This document shows, one piece after another, positions 25,115-35,228 of a stretch of DNA of 64,000 nucleotides. Below the pieces are notes generated by a model, which was given only the letters and a program-made list of their open reading frames with translations, ran no database searches and was not told the origin of the DNA. The position numbers and the translations under genes are program-made. Origin of the DNA: Rhodoplanes sp. Lineage in GTDB: Bacteria; Pseudomonadota; Alphaproteobacteria; Rhizobiales; Xanthobacteraceae. The DNA is taken from NCBI RefSeq assembly GCF_013377085.1, contig NZ_JACAAX010000002.1, positions 215,247 through 279,246 on the forward strand, read 5' to 3'. Numbering within the stretch: the stretch's first letter is position 1; every line of letters starts with the position of its first letter.

Positions 25115-27742
25115 ATGACTGCAGAACGCTATAATGCCCGCGTCACCGAGCCGCGCTGGCAGGCCGTGTGGGACGAGCGCGACATCTTCGCCGCCCAGAA
25201 CGACGATCCCCGGCCGAAATACTACGTGCTGGAGATGTTCCCCTACCCGTCGGGGCGCATCCACATGGGCCATGTGCGCAACTACGCGATGGGCGACGTG
25301 GTGGCCCGCTACAAGCGGGCCAAGGGCTTCAAGGTTCTGCATCCGATGGGCTGGGACGCCTTCGGCATGCCGGCCGAGAACGCCGCCATGGCCAACAAGG
25401 TCCACCCGCGCGAATGGACCTACGCCAACATCGCCTCGATGAAGGCGCAGCTCAAGTCGATGGGCCTGTCGCTCGACTGGGGCCGCGAGGTCGCCACCTG
25501 CGACCCGTCCTACTACAAGCACCAGCAGCGGATGTTCCTGGACTTCGTCGCGGCCGGGCTGGTCGAGCGCAAGCAGTCCAAGGTCAACTGGGATCCGGTC
25601 GACCACACCGTGCTGGCCAACGAGCAGGTGATCGACGGACGCGGCTGGCGTTCGGGCGCACTGGTCGAGCAGCGCGAGCTGACCCAGTGGTTCTTCAAGA
25701 TCACCAAGTTCTCCGAGGAGCTCTTGAGCGCGCTCGATACGCTCGACCGCTGGCCGGAAAAGGTCCGGCTGATGCAGAAGAACTGGATCGGCCGCTCCGA
25801 AGGTCTGCATGTGCGTTTCGCCCTCGACCCGGCGACGACGCCGGCCGGCGAGACCGAGCTGGAGATCTTCACCACCCGGCACGACACGCTGTTCGGCGCC
25901 AAGTTCATGGGCCTGTCGCCCGACCATCCGCTCGCCCAGGCGGCAGCGGCCAAAAACCCGGCGCTCGCGGCGTTCATCCAGGAGTGCAAGAAGATCGGCA
26001 CCGCCCAAGAGGCGATCGACAAAGCCGAAAAGCTCGGCTTCGACACCGGGATCCGGGCCATCCATCCGTTCGACCCGACCTGGCGGCTGCCCGTCTATGT
26101 GGCGAACTTCGTGCTGATGGACTACGGCACCGGCGCCATCTTCGGCTGCCCGGCGCACGACCAGCGCGACCTCGACTTCGTCAACAAGTACGGGCTCGGC
26201 AACACCCCGGTGGTGTGCCCGGAGGGCCAGGACCCGAAGACCTTCGTGATCACGGACGAGGCCTATGTGGGCGACGGCCGGATGATCAACTCGCGCTTCT
26301 TGGACGGCATGACGTTTGCGCAGGCGCAGGCCGAGGTGGCGAAGCGGCTGGAAAACGACATCCGCGGCAACGCGCCGGTCGGCCGCCGCGAGGTGATGTA
26401 CCGGCTGCGCGACTGGGGCATCTCGCGCCAGCGCTACTGGGGCTGCCCGATCCCGGTGATCCACTGCAAGAGCTGCGGCATCGTGCCGGTGCCGGTCGCC
26501 GACCTGCCGGTGCGGCTGCCCGACGACGTCGACTTCGACCGGCCCGGCAACCCGCTCGACCGTCACCCGACCTGGAAGCACGTCGCCTGCCCGCAATGCG
26601 GAGCCGCGGCGACGCGCGAAACCGACACGATGGACACCTTCGTCGACTCGTCGTGGTACTTCGCCCGCTTCACCGATCCGTGGATCACCACGGCGCCGAC
26701 CGACCGCGCCGCGGTCGATTCCTGGCTGCCGGTCGACCAGTATATCGGCGGCATCGAGCACGCGATCCTGCACCTCTTGTACTCGCGCTTCTTCACCCGC
26801 GCCATGAAGGCGACCGGGCATGTCGGCATGGACGAGCCGTTCGCCGGCCTGTTCACGCAGGGCATGGTGGTGCACGAGACCTACCGCAAGCCGGACGGCA
26901 CCTTTGCCGCGCCGGCCGAGGTGACGATCGAAGGAATGGGCGAGGCGCGGCGCGCAGTCCTCACCGGCACCGACATGCCCGTAGAGATCGGGCCCATTGA
27001 AAAAATGTCGAAGTCGAAGCGCAACACCGTCGATCCGGACGAGATCATCGGGTCCTACGGGGCCGACACGGCGCGCTGGTTCATGCTGTCGGATTCGCCG
27101 CCCGAGCGCGACGTGATCTGGACCGAGGAGGGCGCCCAGGGGGCGGCCCGCTTCGTCCAGCGGCTGTGGCGGCTGGTCGGCGACGCCGAGGCGGTGGCCG
27201 CCAAGGGCGACCTGCCGCGCCCGGCGATGTTCGGCGAGGCCGCCATCGCGCTGCGCAAGGCCGCCCATCTGGCGCTGTCGCGGGTGTCGGAGGATATCGA
27301 AAAACTGCGGTTCAACCGCTGCGTCGCCCACATCTACGAGCTCGCCAACGCGTTCCAGACGTCGCTCGGCGCCGCCGGCAAGGATCCGCCGGCCGATTAT
27401 CGCTGGGCCGTGCGGGAGGCGGCCGGCGTCCTGGTGGTGCTGTTCCACCCGATGATGCCGCATCTGGCCGAGGAATGCTGGGCCACGCTGGGCCAGAGCG
27501 GCCTGGTGGCCGAGGCGGCCTGGCCCGAGGTCGAGCCGGATCTGCTGGTCGAGGACACCGTCACGCTGCCGGTCCAGATCAACGGCAAGAAGCGAGGTGA
27601 TGTAACGGTGCCACGCAACGCCGGAAAAGCGGAGGTGGAGGCTGCCGTTCTGGCCCTGGACGCGGTACAAAGGGCGTTGGGCGGAGTAGCCCCTAAAAAG
27701 GTCATCGTCGTCCCGCACAGGATCGTCAATGTGGTGGCTTGA
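25115..27742 (+). CDS. leuS: Leucyl-tRNA synthetase
   Basis: A class I synthetase of 875 residues that charges tRNA-Leu and edits mischarged products. The HIGH-type motif is HMGH at 50-53 ([15 protein letters not shown]). The KMSKS motif is at 630-634. The CP1 editing domain ([33 protein letters not shown]) and a Cys-rich zinc-like region ([17 protein letters not shown]) are present. ATG 25115 ([15 protein letters not shown]) gives the family N-terminus; ATGs at 25067/25070 are alternatives. The frame stays open leftward into the CRISPR array, but that extension is an artefact. lptE overlaps its 3' end by 14 bp. Confidence 0.96.
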   Translation: MTAERYNARVTEPRWQAVWDERDIFAAQNDDPRPKYYVLEMFPYPSGRIHMGHVRNYAMGDVVARYKRAKGFKVLHPMGWDAFGMPAENAAMANKVHPREWTYANIASMKAQLKSMGLSLDWGREVATCDPSYYKHQQRMFLDFVAAGLVERKQSKVNWDPVDHTVLANEQVIDGRGWRSGALVEQRELTQWFFKITKFSEELLSALDTLDRWPEKVRLMQKNWIGRSEGLHVRFALDPATTPAGETELEIFTTRHDTLFGAKFMGLSPDHPLAQAAAAKNPALAAFIQECKKIGTAQEAIDKAEKLGFDTGIRAIHPFDPTWRLPVYVANFVLMDYGTGAIFGCPAHDQRDLDFVNKYGLGNTPVVCPEGQDPKTFVITDEAYVGDGRMINSRFLDGMTFAQAQAEVAKRLENDIRGNAPVGRREVMYRLRDWGISRQRYWGCPIPVIHCKSCGIVPVPVADLPVRLPDDVDFDRPGNPLDRHPTWKHVACPQCGAAATRETDTMDTFVDSSWYFARFTDPWITTAPTDRAAVDSWLPVDQYIGGIEHAILHLLYSRFFTRAMKATGHVGMDEPFAGLFTQGMVVHETYRKPDGTFAAPAEVTIEGMGEARRAVLTGTDMPVEIGPIEKMSKSKRNTVDPDEIIGSYGADTARWFMLSDSPPERDVIWTEEGAQGAARFVQRLWRLVGDAEAVAAKGDLPRPAMFGEAAIALRKAAHLALSRVSEDIEKLRFNRCVAHIYELANAFQTSLGAAGKDPPADYRWAVREAAGVLVVLFHPMMPHLAEECWATLGQSGLVAEAAWPEVEPDLLVEDTVTLPVQINGKKRGDVTVPRNAGKAEVEAAVLALDAVQRALGGVAPKKVIVVPHRIVNVVA

Positions 27743-28337
27743 CCGTACGGGACTTTCTCGCCCGACGCCCGACCGGGCCGGGCCGCACCGGCGTGCCGTG
27801 CTGGCGCGCGGCGCGCGGAGCCTCGTCGTCCTGGCGCTGGCGGCGCCGCTCGCCGGCTGCTTCCAGCCGCTCTACGGCAGCCGGACGCTCGACGGCGGTC
27901 CCGCCGTCAATGCATCGCTCAGCCAGATCGACGTCGCCCAGATCCCGGCCGGCAACAGCACGCCGGAGGCGCGGATCGCGGTCGAGCTGCGCAACCAGCT
28001 CGTGTTCGGGCTGTCGGGCGGCAATCCGGCTCCGCCCACCCACCGGCTCGACATCCGCATCTCCAGCACCCGCACGTCGGTGATCGTCGACACCACGACG
28101 GCGCTGGCCAATGTCGAGAACTACCGCCTCACCGCCTCCTTCAGTCTGGTCGACCTGCAGACCGGCAAGCCGGTGGTCACCGACACGGCGTTCGGGCAGG
28201 TGTCCTACGACATTCCCGGCCAGCAGCAGCGCTTCGCCCGCCAGCGCGCGCTGCGCGACGCCGAGAACCGCGCCGCCGGCGTGATGGCCGAGACGATCCG
28301 GAACCGCCTCGCCTCCTATTTCGTCGCCGGAACCTGA
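27729..28337 (+). CDS. lptE: LPS-assembly lipoprotein LptE
   Basis: A 202-residue lipoprotein that plugs the LptD outer-membrane barrel for LPS export. A lipobox LAGC puts the acylated Cys at residue 44 (or about 21 from GTG 27798), followed by FQPLYGSR, a strong alphaproteobacterial LptE signature. Later LASYFVAGT ends the protein. ATG 27729 overlaps leuS by 14 bp, so the genes are coupled; the GTG at 27798 would give a more usual signal-peptide length. It is followed by a palindromic repeat and holA, the usual order in this order of bacteria. Confidence 0.88.
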   Translation: MWWLDRTGLSRPTPDRAGPHRRAVLARGARSLVVLALAAPLAGCFQPLYGSRTLDGGPAVNASLSQIDVAQIPAGNSTPEARIAVELRNQLVFGLSGGNPAPPTHRLDIRISSTRTSVIVDTTTALANVENYRLTASFSLVDLQTGKPVVTDTAFGQVSYDIPGQQQRFARQRALRDAENRAAGVMAETIRNRLASYFVAGT

Positions 28338-28360
28338 GCCGGGGTCGGTGCCTCACGGCC

Positions 28361-28463
28361 GTCATTCCGGGGCGCCGCGCAGCGGCGAGCCCGGAATCCA
28401 TACACACAGACCGGGGTTATGGATTCCGGGCTCGCGGGCTTGCAGCCCGCGCCCCGGAATGAC
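28361..28463. repeat. Palindromic repeat, GTCATTCCGGGGCGC family, copy 1
   Basis: Begins GTCATTCCGGGGCGC and ends GCGCCCCGGAATGAC, with inner arms CCCGGAATCCATA and TTATGGATTCCGGG. Relatives occur at 55854-55975 and 58193-58313. It lies between lptE and holA. Confidence 0.85.
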
Positions 28464-28513
28464 GGAGTGGAGGTGATCGGCCCGCGGTGAACACCCGTTC
28501 GGAAGCCCTCGCC

Positions 28514-29536
28514 ATGACCGCCCTGAAGGGCCCGGAGATCGACGCCTATGTGAGCCGGCCGGACGCCAGCCGGCCGATCGCCCTCGTCTACGGCCCCGAC
28601 GCCGGGCTGGTGCGCGAGCGTGTCGAGGCGCTGGTCAAGGCCTCGGTCGACGATCCGGCCGACCCGTTCGCGCTGGTGCGGCTCGACGGCGATGCGATCG
28701 AGCCGGGCCGGATCGCCGAGGAGGCGCACACGGTGCCGCTGTTCGGCGGCCGCCGCGCCGTGTGGATCAAGGCCGGGCGCAGCAATCTGGCCGCCGCTGT
28801 CGAGGCGCTCGCCGCCGATCCGCCGCGCGACTGCCGGGTGGTGGTCGAGGCCGGCGAGTTGCGCAAGGATTCGGCCCTGCGGCTCGCCTGCGAAAAGGCC
28901 CGCAACGCCGTCGTTCTGCCCTGCTATGTCGACGGCGACGCCGATCTCGGCCGGCTGGTCGACCAGGAGATGCGCGCCGCCGGCCTCACCATCGCGGATG
29001 ACGCCAAGACCCTCGTGGTGTCGCTGCTCGGCGGCGACCGCCAGGCCTCGCGCGGCGAACTGCGAAAGCTCGCCCTCTACGGCCACGGCCGCGGCCGCAT
29101 CGAGGCCGACGACGTGCTCGCCGTCATCGCCGACGCCTCGGCGCTCGCCCTCGACGACGTGATCGACGCCGCATTCGCCGGCAAGCCGGCCGCTTTCGAC
29201 AGCGAATATGCGCGGGCGCGCGCCGCCGGCACGCATCCGGACCGTGTGATCACCTCGGCGCTGCGCCATGCCGCCCAGCTTCACCGCGCCAAGGTGGCGA
29301 TCGAGTCCGGCCGCAGCGCGCAGGACGCGGTGCGGGAGGGATTTCGCGGGCTGTTCTTCCGCCGCGAGCCGACCGTGCGGACGGCCCTGACCGCCTGGAC
29401 GACGCCGCGCCTCGCCCAGGCGATGGCCGACCTCGCCGAAACGGCGACCGCAGTGCGTCGGCAGAACGATCTGGCCGATGCCCTCGCCCACCGGGCGCTG
29501 TTGAGCCTTTCCCTGAAGGCCCGGCAGAAGCGGTGA
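28514..29536 (+). CDS. holA: DNA polymerase III subunit delta
   Basis: Clamp-loader subunit of about 340 residues that opens the beta sliding clamp. Family marks are RPIALVYGPDAGLVRERVEAL at the N-terminus (AAA+ fold without a Walker lysine), AEEAHTVPLFGGRRAVWIKAG, and the C-terminal helical collar (MADLAETATAVRRQNDLADALAHRALLSL). ATG 28514 (MTALKGPEIDAYV) fits the family start and has GGAAG 8 bp upstream; GTG 28487 would add nine residues. It lies downstream of leuS-lptE, as is standard in Hyphomicrobiales. Confidence 0.9.
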   Translation: MTALKGPEIDAYVSRPDASRPIALVYGPDAGLVRERVEALVKASVDDPADPFALVRLDGDAIEPGRIAEEAHTVPLFGGRRAVWIKAGRSNLAAAVEALAADPPRDCRVVVEAGELRKDSALRLACEKARNAVVLPCYVDGDADLGRLVDQEMRAAGLTIADDAKTLVVSLLGGDRQASRGELRKLALYGHGRGRIEADDVLAVIADASALALDDVIDAAFAGKPAAFDSEYARARAAGTHPDRVITSALRHAAQLHRAKVAIESGRSAQDAVREGFRGLFFRREPTVRTALTAWTTPRLAQAMADLAETATAVRRQNDLADALAHRALLSLSLKARQKR

Positions 29537-29565
29537 CTGGATGACGCACAACAAGCACTTTCAGC

Positions 29566-29656
29566 GTCGTCGCCGGGCTTGACCCGGCGACCCATCTTTT
29601 AGCAACAGAGGTCTTTCGCGAATTGGATGGATGCGCGGGTCGAGCCCGCGCATGAC
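29566..29656. repeat. Palindromic repeat, CGGGCTTGACCCG family, copy 1
   Basis: Two hairpins, CGCCGGGCTTGACCCGGCG and GCGCGGGTCGAGCCCGCGC, flanked by GTCGT and ATGAC. A relative lies at 43298-43388. It sits between the convergent holA and Cache-protein genes and may terminate both. Confidence 0.8.
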
Positions 29657-29698
29657 GAAGTCGGGATCAAGCGTTCCGATGCGGGGCCGAATTCCCGT

Positions 29699-30157
29699 TC
29701 ACTTGTAGTATCCGACCCCGCAGGCCTGGCCGCCGACCTTGACCAGGAAGGTCTCCTTGGCGACCGGCTCGGTACCTCCCGGCCGCGGGAACTTGTAATC
29801 GACCGAGGTGACGACCCCGTCCTTCGGGGCCGCGAACAGCTTGTCGCCGAGCGGCGAGCCGTCCTTCTCCTTGAGGGCGCGCACGTCGGTGCCCATCAGC
29901 GCCTTGTTGGGGTGCGCCGTCCACATCCCGCTCCCAGCCTCGAAGCAGAACACGTAGAGGTCGCGGTCGCGGAAGCCGCCGGCCGCATCGTTGAACTTGG
30001 CGAGCGCATCGGCCTCGCCGGCCTTGAGCGTGACGGCCGCCTTCTCGACCAGCGCCTTCGCCTCGGCTGCAGTGCCGAAGTCGGCAGCGGAGGCCGCCAT
30101 CGGCACGGCCACGGCCGCGGCCAAAGCAAGCGCCGTCAGAGCGAGCGCTTCTTTCAT
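29699..30157 (-). CDS. Secreted single-Cache domain protein
   Basis: A 152-residue exported protein: signal peptide of about 24 residues ending ASA, then a small sensor domain. The domain shows ALVEKAAVTLKAGEADALAKFN, DLYVFCFEAG, MWTAHPNKALMGTDVRALKEKDG and a final strand KVGGQACGVGYYK. This pattern is typical of soluble single-Cache (sCache_2-like) proteins, which bind small ligands. It has no output domain. The gene lies next to two chemoreceptor genes, so it might present a ligand to them; that is inference. AGGAAATC before the ATG at 30157 is a good ribosome site. Confidence 0.75.
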   Translation of the reverse strand: MKEALALTALALAAAVAVPMAASAADFGTAAEAKALVEKAAVTLKAGEADALAKFNDAAGGFRDRDLYVFCFEAGSGMWTAHPNKALMGTDVRALKEKDGSPLGDKLFAAPKDGVVTSVDYKFPRPGGTEPVAKETFLVKVGGQACGVGYYK

Positions 30158-30426
30158 GATTTCCTCCCGGATCAATGGATGACAACGATCAATCGCGACG
30201 CGAGCGGACCGGCTCGGGCCGGCCAAATGCGCCCGTCGGAAGTATGGGTGTAGGCGAGGTGGCGTTGCAACTTTCTTGCGGTGTCCCGGGTGCGGCCGTT
30301 TGTCCGTCGCGAACGCCGGTATCTTGATGTGGCTAATCCATCCCCGGATTAACCGACCGGTAGGCAGTAAGCATCAGTATACAACCCATAGACGCAACAG
30401 GTGACCATCCAGACAGGGGGACCGCC

Positions 30427-31833
30427 ATGACGGCAATGCCGGCGACGGGGGACGATGTCGTGCGGACCATCGCACGGACGGCAGGCGTGCTGTCGGTCGA
30501 GCTCGCCGACATCGCCGGCAACATCGCCGACGTCGACCAGAAGGCCCAGAGCCTGACGGCCGAGTGCCGGACCCTGTCGGGCGCCGCGACTGAGCTGACC
30601 AGCTCGAATCGCCGCATCGGCACGGCCGCGGCCGCCGCCGACCGGACCATCGAGGCCGCCTGCAGCGAGATGGACGCCTCCTCCCAGTCGGTCGCGACCT
30701 CGCTGGCCGAGATCAGTGCGCTGGCCGGCGCGACCGCCGGCTTCGAGAGCAAGCTCGACGGCCTGCGCGGCGCCCTCGACCGGGTCGCCAAGGCGGCCGG
30801 CGGGATCGACGTCATCGCCCGGCAGACCAACCTCCTGGCGCTCAACGCCACCATCGAGGCGGCGCGCGCCGGCGAGGCCGGCAAGGGCTTCGCCGTGGTG
30901 GCGAGCGAGGTGAAGGCGCTGGCCAAGCAGACCAGCGAGGCGACCGCCGAGATCGCCGCGACCCTGGGGCTGCTCGACACCCAGACGCGCGGCCTGATGG
31001 CCGAGTCGGCCGAGACGGTCGGACGCGCCGCCACGGTGCAGGCCGGCACCACGGCGATCCGCCAGGTGATCGACCATGTCGGCCCGGCGATGACGCGGAT
31101 GCGCGGCGACATGCGGCTGATCGTCGAGTCGAACGTCGACATCCAGGCGCGCTGTGACGCCCTGCAGGCCGCCTTCGAGGCGATGACCGGGCATGTGGCG
31201 CGCTCGTCCGCGGATCTGCGCTGCGCCGACCAGCGCGTCCACGGCCTGCTGACGCGCAGCGAGGAGCTGGCGCTGCTGACCGCGCAGGCCGGGGTCGAGA
31301 CCGACGACACGCCCTTCGTCGCCCTGGTCACCGAGGGCGCGGGCGAGATTGCGGCGATGCTCGAGCGCGCGCTGGCGGCGGGCGAGACGTCGATGACGGA
31401 TCTGTTCGACGAAAAGTACGTGCCGGTGCCGGGCAGCGATCCGGCCCAGGTGACGACCCGCTTCACGGCGCTGTGCGACCGGCTGCTGCCGCCCGTGCAG
31501 GAGGCGCTGCTCGGGCGCAACCCGCACATCGCCTTTTGCGCGGCGGTCGACCGCAACGGCTACCTGCCGACCCACAACAGGAAATTCTCAGCTCCGCAGC
31601 GGCCGGGCGAGTCCGCGTGGAACACCGCGAACTGCCGCAACCGCCGCATCTTCGCCGACCGCACCGGGCTGGCCGCCGGCCGCAACACCAAGACGTTCCT
31701 GCTGCAGACCTACCGGCGCGACATGGGCGGCGGCCAGTTCGTGCTGATGAAGGACTGCTCGGCCCCCATCACGGTGCGGGGCCGCCACTGGGGCGGCTTT
31801 CGCATGGGCTACACGGCCGAACGGACGGGGTGA
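30427..31833 (+). CDS. Cytosolic methyl-accepting chemotaxis protein with C-terminal sensor
   Basis: A 468-residue receptor without membrane segments. The signalling hairpin lies unusually early, around residues 100-190, with the conserved tip [30 protein letters not shown]. The C-terminal 150 residues form a PAS/Cache-like sensor: [60 protein letters not shown]. This sensor is of the type that follows the MCP domain in some cytoplasmic receptors. No CheB/CheR pentapeptide is evident. Ligand unknown; the position next to a Cache protein and a transmembrane receptor suggests a chemotaxis cluster. The 30158-30426 gap holds its promoter region. Confidence 0.88.
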   Translation: MTAMPATGDDVVRTIARTAGVLSVELADIAGNIADVDQKAQSLTAECRTLSGAATELTSSNRRIGTAAAAADRTIEAACSEMDASSQSVATSLAEISALAGATAGFESKLDGLRGALDRVAKAAGGIDVIARQTNLLALNATIEAARAGEAGKGFAVVASEVKALAKQTSEATAEIAATLGLLDTQTRGLMAESAETVGRAATVQAGTTAIRQVIDHVGPAMTRMRGDMRLIVESNVDIQARCDALQAAFEAMTGHVARSSADLRCADQRVHGLLTRSEELALLTAQAGVETDDTPFVALVTEGAGEIAAMLERALAAGETSMTDLFDEKYVPVPGSDPAQVTTRFTALCDRLLPPVQEALLGRNPHIAFCAAVDRNGYLPTHNRKFSAPQRPGESAWNTANCRNRRIFADRTGLAAGRNTKTFLLQTYRRDMGGGQFVLMKDCSAPITVRGRHWGGFRMGYTAERTG

Positions 31834-31910
31834 CAGCGCGCGGTCCCGCCGGCCGGCAGCACGATCGGCACCGGTTTCCTTACCACCGAAAGTCCTCGGA
31901 TCACGGCATG

Positions 31911-31941
31911 GAGCTGATCACGACGTCGTCGTGATCAGCTC
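31911..31941. repeat. Perfect 14-bp palindrome between the chemoreceptor genes
   Basis: GAGCTGATCACGAC, a 3-nt loop, then GTCGTGATCAGCTC. The decamer ATCACGGCAT occurs on both sides (31900-31909 and 31951-31960). No T-tract follows. It could be a terminator for the upstream gene or an operator for the downstream one. The rest of 31834-32178 shows no gene. Confidence 0.6.
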
Positions 31942-32178
31942 GTCGACATGATCACGGCATCGGCGACGGTGGCCGGCGGCTTTCCCGACGGTGGTTAACG
32001 GGGCCATAGGACTCTGAGTGTTACATCTCGTTTCACAGGTGCGCCGCTATGCCCCGGCAGTCCGTGTCCGGTCCGCCCGAGGGCGTTTTTCTCGATCATT
32101 CCGACTCCCGGCAACGGCCGGCCGTCGGCCACCAGCCCCGGTTCCCGGGACGGCGGCCCTACCTAAAGGACTTGTGGC

Positions 32179-33870
32179 ATGCTCGCCCGCCTGTCGATTC
32201 GCGCCAAGATCACGATGGTCGTGTCGTTCCTGCTGGTCGGCATGACCGGCATGGGATTGCTCGCGATCACCAGCATGCGGGCCATCAACGCCTCGACGGT
32301 CGAGATTCAGACCAACTGGCTGCCGAGCATCCGCGTGCTGGCCGATCTGCGCGCCGGCGTGACGATCATCCGCAGCGTGGTACGACTGCACCTCCTGGCC
32401 GAGACGCCGGAGGCCAAGGCCGCCGTCGAGAAGACCCTGGCGTTGAACTACGACCGCAACGCCAAATTCATCGCCGCCTACGAGAAGCTGATCACATCGG
32501 CGGAGGAGCGCAGCCTCTTCGAGGAGTGGAAGAAGCAGTCGGCGCTGTACGACGCCGGCGCCCGCAAGGTCGTCGAGATGTCGCGGGCGAGCGTCGGAAA
32601 AATCCCGCACGACGCCACCGAGTTCAACGAGGTCAAGGTCTATCCGATCGGCAAGGCGGCCGACGATCTGCTCAACAAGGGCATCGAGATCAACAATGCC
32701 GGCGCCGATGCGGCCGGCCGGCTCGCGGCCGGCACCTACGACCGCGCCTTCAATCTGCTGCTGATCATTCTGTCGGTGTCAGCCATGGTCGGCATCGGGC
32801 TCGGCGTCTATCTGGTGCGCGACGTGTCGCGCGGGATCGACTCCGTCGTCGTCCCGATGCAAGCGCTGGCGCAGGGCGATCTGAGCGCCGTGGTGCCGCA
32901 TCAGGGCGAGAAGACCGAGATCGGCCGCATCGCTACGACGCTCCAGGTGTTCAAGCAGGCCCTGATCGAGAAGAAGGCGAGCGACGAGGCCGCCGCCGTG
33001 GAGGCCGACGCCAAGATCCTGCGCGGCCAGCGGGTCGACACCGTCACGCGCGAGTTCGAGACGTTGATCGGCGAGATCGTCGAGACCGTGTCGTCGGCCT
33101 CGACCGAGCTCGAGGCGTCCGCCCACTCGCTGACCACCACGGCCGAGCATTCGCAGCAGCTCGCCACCAAGGTGGCGGGCGTGGCCGAAAGCGCCTCCTC
33201 CAACGTGCAGTCGGTGGCCTCGGCGACCGAGGAGATGGCCTCGTCGGTGCACGAGATCAGCCGGCAGGTGCAGGAGTCGGCCAGGATCGCGATGGGCGCC
33301 GTCGACCAGGCGCGCAAGACCAACGGGCAGGTCGAGGATCTGGCCAAGGCGGCCAACCGCATCGGTGACGTGATCGAGCTGATCAACACCATCGCGGGCC
33401 AGACCAATCTGCTGGCGCTCAACGCCACCATCGAGGCGGCGCGGGCGGGCGACGCCGGCAGGGGGTTTGCCGTGGTGGCCTCCGAGGTCAAGGCCTTGGC
33501 CCAGGAGACCGCCAAGGCGACCGGCGTGATCAGCCAGCAGATCACCGAGATCCAAGGCGCGACGCAAGGCTCGGTCGCGGCGATCCGGGAGATCGGCGAC
33601 ACCATCGGCCGGTTGTCCGAGATCGCCTCGACCATCGCGGCGGCCGTCGAAGAGCAGGGCGCCGCCACGCAGGAGATCTCGCGCAACGTCCAGCAGGCCG
33701 CGCAGGGGACCATGGCGGTGTCGTCGAACATCGGCGACGTGCAGGTCGGCGCCACCGAGACCGGATCGGCGTCGTCACAGGTCCTCGCCGCGGCACAGTC
33801 GCTGTCCGGCGACAGCACCCGCCTGAAGACCGAGGTCCGCAAGTTCCTGACCGCCGTGCGGGCCGCGTAG
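32179..33870 (+). CDS. Transmembrane methyl-accepting chemotaxis protein
   Basis: A 563-residue receptor. TM1 is at about 10-30 ([21 protein letters not shown]). A four-helix-bundle periplasmic domain (about 35-190, 4HB_MCP type with [15 protein letters not shown]) follows, then TM2 at about 192-212 ([21 protein letters not shown]) and a HAMP domain ([19 protein letters not shown]). The cytosolic signalling domain has the tip [22 protein letters not shown]. No obvious C-terminal CheR-docking pentapeptide is seen; the protein ends KFLTAVRAA. Ligand unknown. It forms a small receptor group with the preceding gene. Confidence 0.94.
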   Translation: MLARLSIRAKITMVVSFLLVGMTGMGLLAITSMRAINASTVEIQTNWLPSIRVLADLRAGVTIIRSVVRLHLLAETPEAKAAVEKTLALNYDRNAKFIAAYEKLITSAEERSLFEEWKKQSALYDAGARKVVEMSRASVGKIPHDATEFNEVKVYPIGKAADDLLNKGIEINNAGADAAGRLAAGTYDRAFNLLLIILSVSAMVGIGLGVYLVRDVSRGIDSVVVPMQALAQGDLSAVVPHQGEKTEIGRIATTLQVFKQALIEKKASDEAAAVEADAKILRGQRVDTVTREFETLIGEIVETVSSASTELEASAHSLTTTAEHSQQLATKVAGVAESASSNVQSVASATEEMASSVHEISRQVQESARIAMGAVDQARKTNGQVEDLAKAANRIGDVIELINTIAGQTNLLALNATIEAARAGDAGRGFAVVASEVKALAQETAKATGVISQQITEIQGATQGSVAAIREIGDTIGRLSEIASTIAAAVEEQGAATQEISRNVQQAAQGTMAVSSNIGDVQVGATETGSASSQVLAAAQSLSGDSTRLKTEVRKFLTAVRAA

Positions 33871-33877
33871 CGCCGCC

Positions 33878-33994
33878 GTAGGGCGCAATGAGCGAACGCG
33901 AATTGCGCCGACCAGACGACGGCAGCCGGTGACGAGCGCGGGCCGCCCGTTCGCATCATCGCGGCGCAATTCGCTTACGCTCATTGCGCCCTAC
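33878..33994. repeat. 117-bp imperfect palindrome
   Basis: Left arm starts GTAGGGCGCAATGAGCG and right arm ends CGCTCATTGCGCCCTAC. Arms are about 33 bp with a few mismatches (GAATTGCGCCG against CGGCGCAATTC continues the pairing). The centre is unrelated. It looks like a small non-coding mobile-type repeat (MITE-like), placed between the chemoreceptor and parB. Confidence 0.75.
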
Positions 33995-34020
33995 AAACAC
34001 GAAGCCGACGACTCTTCGGC

Positions 34021-34947
34021 TCAGCCGCCCTCCAGCCGTCGCAACACGTCGTCGAGCTGGTCGAGGTCGCGGTAGTGGATGTGCAGCGTGCCGGACTCGC
34101 CCTTGTGGTCGATCGTCACGGTGAGGCCGAGCGCGTCGGAGACGCGCTTTTCCAGCGCCTTGGTGTCGGCGTCCTTGGGGGCGGGCGCGCTCTTCGGCTT
34201 GGGGCCCGGGCGCGGGCCGTCGGTGTCCTTGCGGACCAAAGCCTCGACCTGGCGGACGTTCAGGCCGCGCTCGACGATGTCGCGGGCGAGCGCCTCGGCG
34301 TTCGGCTCGCCGACCAGCATGCGGGCGTGCCCGGCCGTCAGCTTGCCGGCCGTGATCAGGCTCTTGACGCCGTCCGGCAGCTTCAGCAGGCGCAGCGTGT
34401 TGGCGACATGGCTGCGGCTCTTGCCGACCGTCTTGGCGACGTCGTCCTGGGCGTAGCCGAAGGTGTCGAGCAGCGCCTGGTAGCCGGCCGCCTCCTCCAG
34501 CGCGTCGAGGTCGGCGCGCTGAACGTTCTCGATGATGGCGAGCTCGAGCGCCTGGCTGTCGGTGACGTCGAGCACCACCACCGGCACCTCGTGCAGGCCG
34601 GCGCGCTGGGCGGCGCGCCAGCGCCGCTCGCCGGCGATGATCTCGAAGGCGTCGGTCGCGCCCTTCACGACCCGCACCACGATGGGCTGGATCAGGCCGC
34701 GGGCCCGGATCGAATCGGCGAGCTCGGCCAGCTCGGTCTCGGCGAAGCTGCGGCGCGGATTGCGCGGGTTGGGGCGCAGGAACTCGATCGGCACCTTGCG
34801 GCCGCCGCGGACGGGCTCGGCGTCGCGCTCGCGGCCACGATTGCGCTCGCGCCCGCCGGAGGGCGCCGGCTCGTGCGTCGGCTCGACGTCGCCGATCAGG
34901 GCGGCGAGCCCGCGTCCGAGCCGCGATCGCGGAGCATCTTCGGCCAT
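34021..34947 (-). CDS. parB: Chromosome partitioning protein ParB
   Basis: A CTPase clamp of 308 residues that loads at parS and drives origin segregation with ParA. The N-terminal ParA-stimulating peptide is basic (RSRLGRGLAALIG, 8-20). The CTP-binding motif GERRWR is at 106-111, followed by the HTH that reads parS (DDVAKTVGKSRSHVANTLRLL, about 165-190). The C-terminal dimerisation part ends LHIHYRDLDQLDDVLRRLEGG. ATG 34947 fits the family start. It is separated from parA by 281 bp that hold a repeat, instead of being directly adjacent. Three perfect parS sites lie at 36.7-38.9 kb. Confidence 0.96.
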   Translation of the reverse strand: MAEDAPRSRLGRGLAALIGDVEPTHEPAPSGGRERNRGRERDAEPVRGGRKVPIEFLRPNPRNPRRSFAETELAELADSIRARGLIQPIVVRVVKGATDAFEIIAGERRWRAAQRAGLHEVPVVVLDVTDSQALELAIIENVQRADLDALEEAAGYQALLDTFGYAQDDVAKTVGKSRSHVANTLRLLKLPDGVKSLITAGKLTAGHARMLVGEPNAEALARDIVERGLNVRQVEALVRKDTDGPRPGPKPKSAPAPKDADTKALEKRVSDALGLTVTIDHKGESGTLHIHYRDLDQLDDVLRRLEGG

Positions 34948-35023
34948 CGGTCGTTCTCCGGGTCTACTCGTCATACAAAGCATACGAACCGCGCCCTCAC
35001 GGCCGGCGAGCCGGCGCGGCTTT

Positions 35024-35149
35024 CACCTCTCCCCGCGCGCGGGCGGAGGTCGACGCGTGTAGCGCGGCGGGTGAGGGGGCGCCTCCGTATCCACGCGACG
35101 CCGTTGCCCCTCTCCCCGACCCTCTCCCCGCAAGCGGGGAGAGGGAGAA
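35024..35149. repeat. Intergenic palindromic repeat, CTCTCCCCGC family, copy 2
   Basis: Shares CACCTCTCCCCGC, GGTGAGGGGGCGCC and TCCGTATCCACG with the copy at 7409-7526 and ends in CTCTCCCCGCAAGCGGGGAGAG. It sits between parA and parB on the chromosome-partition locus. Confidence 0.75.
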
Positions 35150-35228
35150 CTCGCGCCGGGCACACCTCACGACCGGGGCTCGGCCCGGACCGCATGGTCG
35201 CGTGTCGGGTCACGTTGCCGGGCCCCGC

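Noticed and set aside
24920..27718. A 932-codon frame on the minus strand opposite leuS
   Set aside because: It is the antisense shadow of leuS in GC-rich DNA and has no recognisable domain.
30331..30354. Near-palindrome GGCTAATCC-N6-GGATTAACC as an operator for the chemoreceptor gene
   Set aside because: It has a mismatch and short arms, and no partner site or matched promoter could be placed, so the evidence is too weak.
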